64,000 nt of DNA from Kitasatospora aureofaciens (GTDB taxonomy: Bacteria; Actinomycetota; Actinomycetes; Streptomycetales; Streptomycetaceae): NCBI RefSeq assembly GCF_001188955.3, contig NZ_JPRF03000024.1:1-64000 (forward strand), in the 5' to 3' direction. Positions 16,989-25,758 of the stretch are shown in pieces. Position 1 is the first letter of the stretch, and every line of letters begins with the position of its first letter. The notes beneath the pieces are model-generated. The model ran no database searches and was not told the origin of the DNA. It saw only the letters and a list, made by a program, of their open reading frames with translations. The translations under genes were made by a program, and so were the position numbers.

Positions 16989-18074
16989 TCAGGCGAGCAG
17001 CCTGCTCCAGGTGCGGGCGTCCACCACGCCGTCGGCCGGCAGCCCCGCCGAGGACTGGAAGGACGTCACCCCGGCCTGCGTCCCGGGACCGAACGCGCCG
17101 TCCACGCTCACCTGGATGCCGTGCGCGACCAGCTGGCTCTGCACGCCCTGCACCGCGCTGCCCGTGGCGCCGCGCGCCAGCGGCGCCACGGCCTGGGACC
17201 ACGTCTGGTTGCCCGCGACGCCGTCGGCCGAGGCGTGGTTGGTGTTCTGGAAGGCCGTCACGGCGGCCTGGGTGGCGGGGCCGTACGCCCCGTCCACGGT
17301 CAGCGACTGGCCGCGCTGCACCAACAGGTACTGCAGGGTCTTCACGTTCTCGCCCGAGGCGCCGCTGCTGAGCACCGGCCAGACCGGGCCGGTCGGGTCC
17401 CCGCCGATCCGCGCCGCGACGTCGCGGCGGATCTGCGGGATCAGCGCGTAGAGGCGGTCGCCGGGGCACTCGGTGTTGTTGAAGTCCCGGTGCCCGTAGA
17501 CCTGGTAGGCGCGCAGCCCGTACCGCTGACAGATGTAGGTGATCAGGTCGATCAGCGCCGCGTACTGCTGGCTGCGCGGGTCGACGGTGCTGTACGTGCC
17601 CTCGTTCTCGATGCCGATCGCCACCGTGTTCTGCCCGGTGCAGTGGGCGGACTCGACGTGCTGGGTGCCGCTGCGGAGGGTGGCCAGGCTGCTGTGCCGG
17701 CCCTCCATGATGTACGCGCCGCGGCTGACGGTGAAGTGCTGGCCGGTGTCGATCCAGTGCTCGGAGTCCATCTGGTAGCTCTGCATCGAGCGGGCCAGCG
17801 AGAACGCGGCGGCCTGCGAGTAGTCCGTCACGTTGGGCGTCGCGGTGTGGTGCACGATCACCTTGTCCGGCGCGCCCGCCACGAAGTTGAGCGGGCTGCT
17901 CGCGGGCCGGGCACCCCAGGCTCCGGTGTCGGCGATCACCGGTCCGGCGGCGGCCCGGGCCACCCCGGCGGTCAGGGCGGAGCCGAGCAGGGCGCCGGTG
18001 CCGACGGCGAAGGCGCCGGCCAGGAAGGAGCGTCGGCCGGGGCCGGCGGAGTTGGCGGGGTCGACGTGGTTCAT
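16989..18074 (-). CDS. Tat-exported N-acetylmuramoyl-L-alanine amidase with two peptidoglycan-binding repeats
   Basis: The 361-residue protein has a twin-arginine signal (GRRSFLAGAFAVGTGALLG), an amidase_2/PGRP domain (about residues 45-225; zinc ligands in VIVHHTATPN, the conserved IGIENEGTY, and YGHRDFNNTECPGD) and two PG_binding_1 modules (about 235-295 and 305-360). It should cleave the bond between MurNAc and L-Ala outside the membrane. It is the first of three wall-hydrolase genes on the strand, followed by a transglycosylase and an M15 peptidase, so the set attacks three different bonds. All three carry the same binding module. Confidence 0.92.
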   Translation of the reverse strand: MNHVDPANSAGPGRRSFLAGAFAVGTGALLGSALTAGVARAAAGPVIADTGAWGARPASSPLNFVAGAPDKVIVHHTATPNVTDYSQAAAFSLARSMQSYQMDSEHWIDTGQHFTVSRGAYIMEGRHSSLATLRSGTQHVESAHCTGQNTVAIGIENEGTYSTVDPRSQQYAALIDLITYICQRYGLRAYQVYGHRDFNNTECPGDRLYALIPQIRRDVAARIGGDPTGPVWPVLSSGASGENVKTLQYLLVQRGQSLTVDGAYGPATQAAVTAFQNTNHASADGVAGNQTWSQAVAPLARGATGSAVQGVQSQLVAHGIQVSVDGAFGPGTQAGVTSFQSSAGLPADGVVDARTWSRLLA

Positions 18075-18160
18075 GCGGGACTACCTGGCCCTTCACGGGT
18101 GGTGGGCGAACGACTGCCACGCTAGGAGCGCGGTGGTCCCGTCCACCACGCTTCGTCGTC

Positions 18161-18196
18161 CCTCCTGTGTCCCCTCCTGTGTCCCCTCCTGTGTCC
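18161..18196. repeat. 12-base tandem repeat, three copies
   Basis: Three perfect copies of CCTCCTGTGTCC lie about 90-120 bases upstream of the minus-strand amidase start, with degenerate GTCCC units continuing to about 18215. On the gene's own strand the unit reads GGACACAGGAGG. Could be a regulator-binding iteron or a slippage tract. Confidence 0.85.
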
Positions 18197-18274
18197 CGCC
18201 TGCGTCCCTTCCGGTGTCGCTCCGCCGTCCCGGCCCGTCCCGGGACGGGCCGTCCGCGGCTCTCCCCCGGAGGT

Positions 18275-19033
18275 TCAGGCCCGCCGCACCCGGACCCCGC
18301 ACTCCGCGATCGCGTGCTCCTGGGCGTCCGGCAGCCCGGAGTCCGTCACCAGGTCGTGGACGTCCGCGAGCGGGCAGATGGTGGCGAAGGTGACCCGGCC
18401 GACCTTCGTCCGGTCGGCGAGCACCACCGCGTGGGCGCTGCTGCGCAGGAAGGCCCGGTCGGTCTGCGCCTCCATCTCGTCGTGGGTGGTGCAGCCCTGC
18501 TGAACGGTCAGGCCGTCCACGCCGATGAACGCGAGGTCGAGGTGGTACTGGTCGAGCATCCGCTCGGCGGCCGGGCCGACCAGTTCGTAGCTGGCCGAGC
18601 GGGCGAGTCCGCCGACCACCACCAGCCGGACCTCGGGCCGCACGATCAGCTCGGCGGCGATGTTGACCGCGTTGGTCACCACGGTGACCTTGCCGCGCTC
18701 GCCCAGCACCCTGGCCAGCTCGGTGGTGGTGGTGCCGCCGGTCAGGCCCACCACGGCGCCGTCCGGCACCAGTTCGGCGGCGGCCCGGGCGATCCGGCGC
18801 TTCTCCTCCTGCTGCTGGTCGCCCCGGTGCCGCAGCGGGATCTCCAGGTTGACCGCGCCCGTCACGGCTCCGCCGCGGGTGCGCTGGAGCAGCCCCTGGT
18901 CCTGCAGTTCCTGCAGGTCCCGGCGCACGGTCGCGTCCGACACCCCGAGCAGTTCGGAGAGCGTGCGCACGTCCGCGCTCCCCGCCTCGGCGATGTGCGA
19001 CACGATCCTGGCGGCGCGATCAGCTTTGAGCAT
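18275..19033 (-). CDS. DeoR-family transcriptional regulator (AgaR/GlpR type)
   Basis: The 252-residue protein has an N-terminal DeoR winged helix (about 5-60; VRTLSELLGVSDATVRRDLQEL) and a DeoRC sensor domain (about 75-230) with the sugar-phosphate-binding GLTGGTTTTELA loop and AFIGVDGL. The family represses sugar or amino-sugar genes and responds to phosphorylated sugars. ATG 19033 matches the usual family start; there is no clear ribosome-binding site, so it may be leaderless. Next to it are remains of an N-acetylglucosamine-6-phosphate deacetylase gene and an SIS isomerase gene, its likely former targets. Confidence 0.87.
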   Translation of the reverse strand: MLKADRAARIVSHIAEAGSADVRTLSELLGVSDATVRRDLQELQDQGLLQRTRGGAVTGAVNLEIPLRHRGDQQQEEKRRIARAAAELVPDGAVVGLTGGTTTTELARVLGERGKVTVVTNAVNIAAELIVRPEVRLVVVGGLARSASYELVGPAAERMLDQYHLDLAFIGVDGLTVQQGCTTHDEMEAQTDRAFLRSSAHAVVLADRTKVGRVTFATICPLADVHDLVTDSGLPDAQEHAIAECGVRVRRA

Positions 19034-19221
19034 GGACGGAGTGTAGTTCAGCCCGCGCCGACGATCGGCGACTGTGCGCCCTTCCTCGGCCGTTGCCGGG
19101 CCGCTCCGGCCGGCGGCCCGGTATACCTGCGTACAGCTGCTTGGACTCGTGTCGCTTTGAACAGGCACAAGCACGACTGCGCATCACACTGCTCATCGCC
19201 GAGACGGAGGAGGCCCTGACC

Positions 19222-19361
19222 GTGACCGACCGCATCACCCTGTCCGGCGCCTCACCGACCTCGTCGTGGTCGACTCCTCGAGCTACGACCCGGTCGCCGT
19301 CATGCGCCGGGGCCGCTGGGTCATCGGCGGCGACAGGTTCCCCACCGTCAAGTCCGCCTGA
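19222..19361 (+). pseudogene. remnant of an amidohydrolase, probably NagA (internal deletion)
   Basis: After a GGAGGAGG-like ribosome-binding site, GTG 19222 begins VTDRITLSGA, a typical N-terminus. The sequence then jumps out of frame to LTDLVVVDSSSYDPVAVMRR, then GRWVIGG, ending in TGA at 19359. The VMRRGRW ending is what closes N-acetylglucosamine-6-phosphate deacetylases and related amidohydrolases. Only about 45 of an expected 380 residues survive, so nearly the whole gene was deleted at about 19250. NagA is favoured by the DeoR and SIS neighbours. Confidence 0.6.
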
Positions 19362-19493
19362 CCACCCCTGGGCACCCCGACGTCGCCCACCGGCCGGGCC
19401 GCCACGTCCCTTCCAACCCGCCCCGCCACCGCGCCACCGCCGCCGCCTCAGGGGGCGGCGGCGGGATGCGGGGCGGCCAGGCGCCACTCCGCA

Positions 19494-20045
19494 GCTCCAG
19501 CCCGCCCCGAGAAAGGTGAACTGCCGTGCCTCCAGGGCGCCTCGGGGCAGCGGTGCGTCGAGCGCGGCGCGGGCCTGGGCGGGCAGGTCCGCCGGTGCGG
19601 CACCCAGGTGGGCGCGCAGCAGGGCGAGGGCGGTGGTGGCGAACCTGGTCTGGACGACGGACTTCTCGTCGGCGAACTCCAGTGCCACCAGGTGGCGCGC
19701 GGCGGCGCCGACCGGGGTGCGCGGGTCGGCGGTGACGGCCACCGTCTCGGTCGTGCCGACCCGCGCGAGGGCGTCGAGCACCTCGGTGGTGGTGCCGGAG
19801 CGGGTGAGGGCGACCACCCGGTCGTACCGGCGGTCGGCCGGGAACTCGGAAGCCGCGAAGGCGTCGGTCTCGCCCAGTCCGAGCGACTCACGCAGCGCCG
19901 CGTAGGCCTGGGCGATGTAGAGCGAAGTGCCGCAGCCGATGACGGCGGCCCGCTCGCCGGGTTCGGGCAGGTGTCGCGGGGTCAGTTCCAGGGCGCGCTG
20001 CCAGCATTCGGGCTGGCTGGCGATCTCTTCGTCGACGTGAGCCAT
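19494..20045 (-). pseudogene. truncated SIS-domain sugar isomerase/deaminase (AgaS-like)
   Basis: ATG 20045 with a perfect AGGAGG opens an SIS-domain protein (MAHVDEEIASQPECWQRAL; phosphosugar-binding GCGTSLYIAQAYAA near residues 37-50; TRSGTTTEVL near 81-90). Similarity stops at about residue 184 (FTFLGAGWS), where the family continues for another 100 or more residues. Beyond that the frame runs on into Arg-rich non-homologous sequence. The 3' half is therefore missing, consistent with the same deletion event that destroyed the nagA-like gene. The frame up to the break is undamaged, suggesting recent loss. Confidence 0.75.
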
Positions 20046-20199
20046 GAAGTCCTCCTGCGCGAGACTGCACCAACATGCGTGAAGATGATCGCCTTGTAGT
20101 CCAGATCGAACGTATCGCGCAATAGTGCGCATCCCCGATCAGCTTCGAGCAGCCCGTCCAGTGGTCGGCGCATCCAGCGGTGGCTAAGCTCCCCGTACT

Positions 20200-21408
20200 G
20201 TGACCGAACGTCAGACGAACCGAACAGCAGAGACATCCGCCGACGTCGTCATCCTCGGCGCCGGACCGGCCGGACTCACCCTCGGGAACCTCCTCCACGC
20301 CGCCGGGATCGACTGCGTCGTCCTCGAACGCGCCGACCGCGCCCACGTCCGGACCAGGGCCAGGGCCGGCTTCCTCGCCGCCAACACCGTCCGAATACTG
20401 GAGCGCCACGGCCTGGCCGACGGCCTGCACCGGCGCGGCCACCCGCACGGCACCTGCGAGTTCCGTACCGGGAACGGCAGCTTCCGACTCGACTACGGCA
20501 CCCTCGGCCGCGGCGAGCGGCACACCGTCTACCCCCAGCAGGACCTGGTCACCGACCTGTTGACCCACTACCTGGACGCGGGCGGCCGGATCCGCTTCGA
20601 GACCGAGGCCCGGTCCGTGCGGGAGGTCACCGGCCCCCGCCCCACCGTCGACGTCCGCGAGGCGGACGGCCGCCCCGGCCGGTGGCGGGCCCGCTACGTG
20701 GCCGGCTGCGACGGCCGCCACGGCGCCGCCCGGCGCTCCCTGCCCGCCAGCGCCCTCCGCCACCACCGCGACCACGGCGTCACCTGGCTCGGACTGCTCG
20801 CCGAGGCACCCCCGAGCCTGGACGCCGTTGGCTACGCGATGCACCCGGACGGCTTCGCCGGCCACATGGCCCGCACCGCCGACATCACCCGCTACTACCT
20901 GCAGTACGAGCCCGGCGTCCCGGGCGACGCCTGGTCCGAGGAGCGGATCTGGGCGGCGCTCGACCGCCGGATGTACACCGCGGAGCACGGGCCGTTGCAC
21001 CACGGCCGGATCGTCCAACGCTCCGTCATCAACCTGGAGTCCGACGTGGTCGAACCACTGCGGCACGGCTCGCTGCTGCTCGCCGGGGACGCCGCCAGTC
21101 TGCCCGCCCCCGCCGCCGCGAAGGGTGCCAACCTCGCCGTGCTGGAGGCAGAGTTGCTCGCCGAAGCGCTGATCGACGAGTTCTCCCGCAGCGACTCCCG
21201 GGCGCTCGACCGGTACTCGCGGCGCTGCCTCGACCACATATGGCGGGCGCAGGAGTTCGCCCACTGGATGATCCAGCTCCTGCACGCCCCGGCCGGAGCG
21301 GACGCGGAATCGTTCTTCCATGAGGCCATGCGGCGCTCCCGCGTCGAATCCCTGCGCACCTCACGCACCCACCAGGACTGGTTCGCCGAGAACTACGTCG
21401 GCATCTGA
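20200..21408 (+). CDS. FAD-dependent aromatic hydroxylase, 4-hydroxybenzoate 3-monooxygenase (PobA)-like
   Basis: The 402-residue protein has the PobA layout: VVILGAGPAGLTLGNLL FAD motif at about residues 15-31, the RARAGFLAANTVRILERHGL segment near 49-68 that follows it in PobA, a CDG motif (VAGCDGRHGAARRS, about 167-180) and the second FAD block LLAGDAASLPAPAAAKGANL (about 304-323). PobA usually has GDAAH at the last site; here it is GDAAS. The reaction would be NAD(P)H- and O2-dependent hydroxylation of 4-hydroxybenzoate to protocatechuate, but no pca genes are near. Start GTG 20200. Confidence 0.8.
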   Translation: MTERQTNRTAETSADVVILGAGPAGLTLGNLLHAAGIDCVVLERADRAHVRTRARAGFLAANTVRILERHGLADGLHRRGHPHGTCEFRTGNGSFRLDYGTLGRGERHTVYPQQDLVTDLLTHYLDAGGRIRFETEARSVREVTGPRPTVDVREADGRPGRWRARYVAGCDGRHGAARRSLPASALRHHRDHGVTWLGLLAEAPPSLDAVGYAMHPDGFAGHMARTADITRYYLQYEPGVPGDAWSEERIWAALDRRMYTAEHGPLHHGRIVQRSVINLESDVVEPLRHGSLLLAGDAASLPAPAAAKGANLAVLEAELLAEALIDEFSRSDSRALDRYSRRCLDHIWRAQEFAHWMIQLLHAPAGADAESFFHEAMRRSRVESLRTSRTHQDWFAENYVGI

Positions 21409-21672
21409 CCGTCCTCCCACCGGATCGACCCAGCGTGGTGGTCCGCGGCCGACCGGCCCGCCGGCAGGGGCTCACCGGCCACCGCCCGGGACCTCCACCC
21501 CGGGCAGCACCGGCGGCCGCGAGCGCTGCGCCGACCACTACGCGCGGCTGGTCACCGAGGCCGGGCCGCGGCTGCTGGGCCACTCCCCGCTCCCCCTGGA
21601 CGCCGCCGTACTGCACGCCCGCAGGGCCACCGCCCCGGCTCCGGCGGGCCCGGCGGCCGCCCCGGGCCCGGT

Positions 21673-23313
21673 TCAGGACCGGCGCGGGGTACGCCGGCCC
21701 GGCCGCCTCGTTTCGACGTAGTCGACGGTCTGCATCATCCCGAGGTCCTCGTGCTGGAGCTGGTGGCAGTGGGCGACGGTGCTGCCGGTGAAGTCCTCGT
21801 ACCGGACCAGGAAGGTGACGGTGTCGCCGGGCCTGCCGCCGGCCAGGTCGACGGTGTCCTGCCAGACCGGCGGGTCGAGCCGCTTGCCGTTGCGGTGGGT
21901 GACCAGGACGTGGTTGGTGTGCAGGTGGAAGGGGTGGCTGAAGGCCGGGCGGGTCTCGTCGGTGCGCACGGTCCACCGCTCGACGGTGTCCAGTTCCAGG
22001 GTGTGGTTGACGTAGCCGGGGTCGAACAGTCCGTACGCCGGGTCCCGGGTGAGGTCGCCGTCGGGGTCGGCCGCGGGGCTCGGGTTGCTCCCCAGGACGC
22101 GGAAGGCGTTGGGGAACGACCCGCCGAAGACGCCGGGGTCGACGTGGAAGACCACCTCCCGGTCGGCGTCCGGGTTGGCGATGTCGTCCTCGTCGAGGAA
22201 GGGCTTGCCGGCCGGCAGGATGGTCGGCAGGTCCATCGGCGGTTCGACGGCCGGGCCGGTCACCTCGACCGTCATCAGCGGCTCGGACACCCCGTCGGCC
22301 CGCAGTGCGTAACTGCCGGGATCGCCGCCGCGGACCAGCACGTCGGCCCGGTTGCCCATGGCCAGGCGCAGACTGTCGGTGGCGACCGTGGCCGGGAAGG
22401 TCACGCCGTCCTGGGCGATCTGGTGGAAGGTGAGGTTCCGCTCGCCGTCGGTGAGCCTTAGCGGCAGCGCGGTGAACGCCGTCGCGCAGACCAGCCGCCA
22501 GCGCTGCACCTCGCCCGGGCGCAGCGTCAGGGTGGGGTTGACGTGGCCGTTCACGGTCAGGGTGGCCGGGACGGCCGCCAGCGCGTTCGCGGAGGTGAAC
22601 TCGGGGACCTTGCCGTCCTTGAGTCTGAGCTCGTTGACGCAGACGACGACGTCGGCGGCCGCCGCGATCTCGGGCACCTCGTCGACGTCGCCCTCGACGA
22701 TGAGGACCCCGGCCATCCCGCCGACGATCTGTACGGACGTGGCCCCGTGCAGGTGCGGGTGGTACCAGTGGGTGCCGGCCGGGTGGTCGGCCGGGATGTC
22801 GACGGTCGTGACGTACCGCGGCTCCGGGTCGCCAGCCTCGACCTCCTCGGCGGTGCGCGGCGCGAACTCGCGGTGGACGTTGTCGGCGTCCCCGGACGGG
22901 GAGACGTGCAGGCCGTGGGTGTGCAGGTTGAAGCTGTTGAGGTTGTGCGGCAGGTTGTGGCCGCCGCTGTGGGGCTCGTTCGGCGGCAGGCCGTTGACCT
23001 GGGTGAGCCGCAGGGTGTCCCCGCCGCGCACCCGCAGGGTCGGTCCGGGGATCGTCCCGTTGTAGGTGCGGGTGGTGGCCGTGCCGTAGCCGGGGACGAC
23101 GGTGTCCGTGAACCGCACGTCGAGCGTCTGCTCCAGCACCGCCCGCGGTGTGCCGGGCACCCGCCGCCTGGCCCGGACAGCCGGCTGCGGGAAGGGTGCG
23201 GGCGCCGCGGCGGCGTACTGCCGGGAGAGGATCCCGTCGGACGCCGCCGCGAGGACAGCGGTGGGGATCGCCCTGAGCATCGACCGACGACTGATTCCGA
23301 CATTTTCGCTCAT
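21673..23313 (-). CDS. Tat-exported multicopper oxidase
   Basis: The 546-residue protein has a twin-arginine signal (ISRRSMLRAIPTAVLAAA) and three cupredoxin domains. All four copper-binding histidine clusters are visible: LHTHGLH (near residue 133), HWYHPHLHG (near 180), HPFHLHTN (near 455) and HCHQLQHEDLGMM (near 515), the last carrying the type 1 Cys, with Met as probable axial ligand. Such enzymes oxidise phenols, metals or bilirubin-like substrates outside the cell. It stands alone. The 264 bases between it and the PobA-like gene hold only a coding-like scrap (CADHYARLVTEAGPRLLGHS). Confidence 0.93.
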   Translation of the reverse strand: MSENVGISRRSMLRAIPTAVLAAASDGILSRQYAAAAPAPFPQPAVRARRRVPGTPRAVLEQTLDVRFTDTVVPGYGTATTRTYNGTIPGPTLRVRGGDTLRLTQVNGLPPNEPHSGGHNLPHNLNSFNLHTHGLHVSPSGDADNVHREFAPRTAEEVEAGDPEPRYVTTVDIPADHPAGTHWYHPHLHGATSVQIVGGMAGVLIVEGDVDEVPEIAAAADVVVCVNELRLKDGKVPEFTSANALAAVPATLTVNGHVNPTLTLRPGEVQRWRLVCATAFTALPLRLTDGERNLTFHQIAQDGVTFPATVATDSLRLAMGNRADVLVRGGDPGSYALRADGVSEPLMTVEVTGPAVEPPMDLPTILPAGKPFLDEDDIANPDADREVVFHVDPGVFGGSFPNAFRVLGSNPSPAADPDGDLTRDPAYGLFDPGYVNHTLELDTVERWTVRTDETRPAFSHPFHLHTNHVLVTHRNGKRLDPPVWQDTVDLAGGRPGDTVTFLVRYEDFTGSTVAHCHQLQHEDLGMMQTVDYVETRRPGRRTPRRS

Positions 23314-23441
23314 GGTCGGGCAATCTAGGTCAACTCACCGGCGCCGCTCGGAAAGCACACCGCACGTCCGCCGGACATTGGGCCTTCCGCACCACCCCTG
23401 GCGCCGGCGCCACTCCTGACGCCGCGCCGCCTCGCTGCGGC

Positions 23442-24143
23442 TCAGCCCGCCCAGAGCGTCACCGTGGCCTCCACCTGGTAGTCCGCCGGGGCGATGGAGT
23501 CCACCTTGATCAGCGCGGTACGGCCGCCCGGGGTCCTCAGGCAGACCAGCGACCCGGCCTTCACGTGCACCGAGTCGCCCGCATGGCTGGCAGCCCAGTC
23601 CGCGCAGGCGGGGCCGGAGGGCGGCGCCTGGCCCGTCCAGAGGCCGAAGGTGTCGTGGTCCATCTGGATCTCGTCCCGCAGGACGGCCTCGGTGCTGCTG
23701 AACCCGGTCGCGTAGATGCCCTGCGGGAACCCGGGGTGGCGCCCCGGCGGGGTCAGGTCCAAGTCGATGCCGCCCTCGAACGGGATCCCGACCTGGCCGG
23801 TCCACACCGCGGCGAGCCCGGTCGGCGACGGCGCGGGCGGGGCCGGCGCAGCGGTGGCGGTGGTTCCCGCGCCGGCGGAGGCAGTGGCCGCCCCTGGTGC
23901 GGCCGCGCCCTGCGGGGACACCGCGGCGCCCGCCGCCGGGGCCGGTTCGGCGGGCGTGCCGCCCTGCGGCCGGATCGCCGTCCCCAGGATGAGCGCCAGG
24001 ATCCCGACCGCGACCACCCCGACCCGGGCGCCCCCGCTCTTGGGGCCGGGCAGGCTGATCCCCGCCCCGCTCGCGGCCTCCTTCGCGAAGGCCACCACGA
24101 AGCAGAGCAGCCCGAACACCCATAACGTGATGGTTCCTGCCAT
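23442..24143 (-). CDS. membrane-anchored hypothetical protein with extracellular domain
   Basis: The 233-residue protein has two N-terminal hydrophobic helices (LWVFGLLCFVVAFA, about 7-20; VGVVAVGILALILGTAI, about 41-57), a Pro/Ala/Thr-rich linker (about 60-110) and a C-terminal soluble domain (about 115-233; GGIDLDLTPPGRHP, LWTGQAPPSGPACADW, CLRTPGGRTALIKV). The C-terminal domain is probably outside, with two cysteines able to pair. I do not recognise the family. Confidence 0.7.
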   Translation of the reverse strand: MAGTITLWVFGLLCFVVAFAKEAASGAGISLPGPKSGGARVGVVAVGILALILGTAIRPQGGTPAEPAPAAGAAVSPQGAAAPGAATASAGAGTTATAAPAPPAPSPTGLAAVWTGQVGIPFEGGIDLDLTPPGRHPGFPQGIYATGFSSTEAVLRDEIQMDHDTFGLWTGQAPPSGPACADWAASHAGDSVHVKAGSLVCLRTPGGRTALIKVDSIAPADYQVEATVTLWAG

Positions 24144-24360
24144 GGCTCCGTCCCCCTGTCACACCCGTTCCGCTGAGATGGAACTCGCAGATGGTACCGG
24201 TTGCCTGACGTGACAGCAGGCCAATTCACCACAGCCCGGAAGCGGCCCCGGAGCCGGCCCCGAACCGGTGCACCGCCGACGGCCGCGACCGCGGGCCGGC
24301 CCTGCGCCCGACAGCTCCAGCGCCCCGGCCCGGGCACGGCAGCTGACCGTGAACCGTCGA

Positions 24361-24389
24361 GGGGCTCCCGCACCGGGCGCGGGAGCCCC
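24361..24389. terminator. terminator of the sigma/STAS/HATPase operon
   Basis: GGGGCTCCCGC (24361-24371) pairs perfectly with GCGGGAGCCCC (24379-24389), about 110 bases past the end of the HATPase gene. The remaining gap (24144-24501) holds no gene that I can see. Confidence 0.8.
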
Positions 24390-24501
24390 TCCGAGTTCCC
24401 CCCACGCCGCCCGACGGACTCGGGGGCTGGACGCCCGGCAGAGTTGGGGCCCACCGCCCGACGGGGTCGGGAGTTCGGCGGCCGGTCGAGTCGGGCCCCG
24501 G

Positions 24502-24972
24502 TCAGCGGTCGGGGTGCGGGGGCCGGGGGTCGATCTCGGCCCAGACCGTCTTGCCGTCGGCGTGCGGCAGCGCCCCCCAGCGGTCGGCGGCCTTCTGCAC
24601 GATGAAGAGCCCGTGTCCGCCGGGCAGGCCCGGGCGGTGGGGGCGGCGCGGCTCGGGCAGGACGGTGGAGCGGTCGCTGACCTCGATCCGCAGGCGCGTC
24701 TCGGAGGCGTCGAGCACGAGGTCGACGGGGCCTCCGGCGTGCAGCATCGCGTTGGCGACCAGTTCGGCGACCAGGAGCACGATGTCGTCCTCCCCGCCGG
24801 AGTCGCCGGTCGGCCACGACCAGTCGGCGACCGCCTGCGCGGTGTACGCGCGGGCGCGGGCGACGGGCTTCGGCAGGCCGGCCAGGTGCAGGCGGCGGCG
24901 CTGGCCGCCGGGCGGCAGTGTGGGGCCGATGCCCGGCCGGTCGCCGTCGAGGGTTGCCCGGCTGGTCGTCAT
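24502..24972 (-). CDS. anti-sigma factor kinase-like ATP-binding protein (HATPase_c, RsbW-type)
   Basis: The 156-residue protein is a single GHKL ATPase domain: N-box DIVLLVAELVANAMLHAG (about 70-87), RIEVSDRST (about 98-106) and GHGLFIVQKAADRWG (about 123-137). This is the RsbW-type fold that sequesters a sigma factor or phosphorylates an antagonist. It follows a STAS gene and a SigB-family sigma gene on the same strand, which supports that role. ATG 24972 is preceded by GAAGGGGAA. Confidence 0.85.
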   Translation of the reverse strand: MTTSRATLDGDRPGIGPTLPPGGQRRRLHLAGLPKPVARARAYTAQAVADWSWPTGDSGGEDDIVLLVAELVANAMLHAGGPVDLVLDASETRLRIEVSDRSTVLPEPRRPHRPGLPGGHGLFIVQKAADRWGALPHADGKTVWAEIDPRPPHPDR

Positions 24973-25027
24973 GTGCGGGTTCCCCTTCGGTTCCGGCGCT
25001 GTGTTCCGCTGCGTCGTCTCGCTTCGA

Positions 25028-25066
25028 CGTTCCGCTTCGACGTTCCGCTTTGTCGTTCCGCTTCGT
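25028..25066. repeat. 13-base tandem repeat, three copies
   Basis: Three copies of CGTTCCGCTTCGA with one to two changes run head to tail between the STAS and HATPase genes, 56-94 bases before the HATPase start. They may form an RNA structure or simply be slippage. Confidence 0.8.
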
Positions 25067-25121
25067 CTGCTCGGTTTCCCGACCACTGCCGAATTATGCG
25101 TGCCCCGCGGGGTGGCGGCAC

Positions 25122-25628
25122 TCACCGGGGCACGGCGAGCGCGGCGCCCACGGTCGGGTGGAGCGAGAACACGGTGTCGGCGCAGGTCAGTTCCAGCAGC
25201 CGTTGGACGGTGACGGAGGGCGCCGCGAGCCGGAACTCCACGTCCGCCGAGACGGCCGCCATCCTGGTCTGCAGCAGCAGGTTCAGGCCGGAGGAGTCGC
25301 AGAAGTCGACGCCCGCGAGGTCGACGACGAGCAGTGGCGGATGCTGCTCCACCAGGCCGTCGAGGGCACTGCGGGCCGGTTCCAGGGTCTCGATGTCGAG
25401 ATCGCCCGCCAGCGTGCAGACGGCGGCCCGGGTGTCGGTGTACCAGGTGCGCACGGCCAGGTCGAGCTCGGCCGCGTCGAGCCTGGCCGCATCGAGCCCC
25501 GTCGGTTCGGATCCGGCCGGGGCGGGTCCGGGCGGGGCTTCCGTCCGGGAGGGGTCGGAGGGTGCGGTGGTCGACGGCACGGTCATTGACTCGTTCTCTG
25601 CGGGCATCGTCTTCTCGGCTGGCATCAT
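25122..25628 (-). CDS. STAS-domain anti-sigma factor antagonist
   Basis: The 168-residue protein has a Pro/Ala-rich N-terminal tail (about 1-50) and a STAS domain (about 58-165) with VCTLAGDLDIETLEPAR and the conserved phosphorylatable-Ser segment VDFCDSSGLNLLL near residue 110. Unphosphorylated antagonists of this type bind the HATPase kinase and free the sigma factor. ATG 25628 has GGGGA eight bases upstream. It lies between the sigma gene and the HATPase gene. Confidence 0.87.
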   Translation of the reverse strand: MMPAEKTMPAENESMTVPSTTAPSDPSRTEAPPGPAPAGSEPTGLDAARLDAAELDLAVRTWYTDTRAAVCTLAGDLDIETLEPARSALDGLVEQHPPLLVVDLAGVDFCDSSGLNLLLQTRMAAVSADVEFRLAAPSVTVQRLLELTCADTVFSLHPTVGAALAVPR

Positions 25629-25758
25629 CTTCGTGTTCCCCTTCCGCGGGGTGTGCCCCACGAGCCTACGCACGCTACCCGGCGAAGGGCCAGGCCGTGA
25701 CCGGGCCGCGGGTGGCGTGTGTGGCGTCGTGGCTGCCCCTGGTGACCGTGGGGTCGTC

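Noticed and set aside
23102..23419. Short plus-strand frames opposite the multicopper oxidase start
   Set aside because: No ribosome-binding site or coding character; antisense of the Tat signal region.
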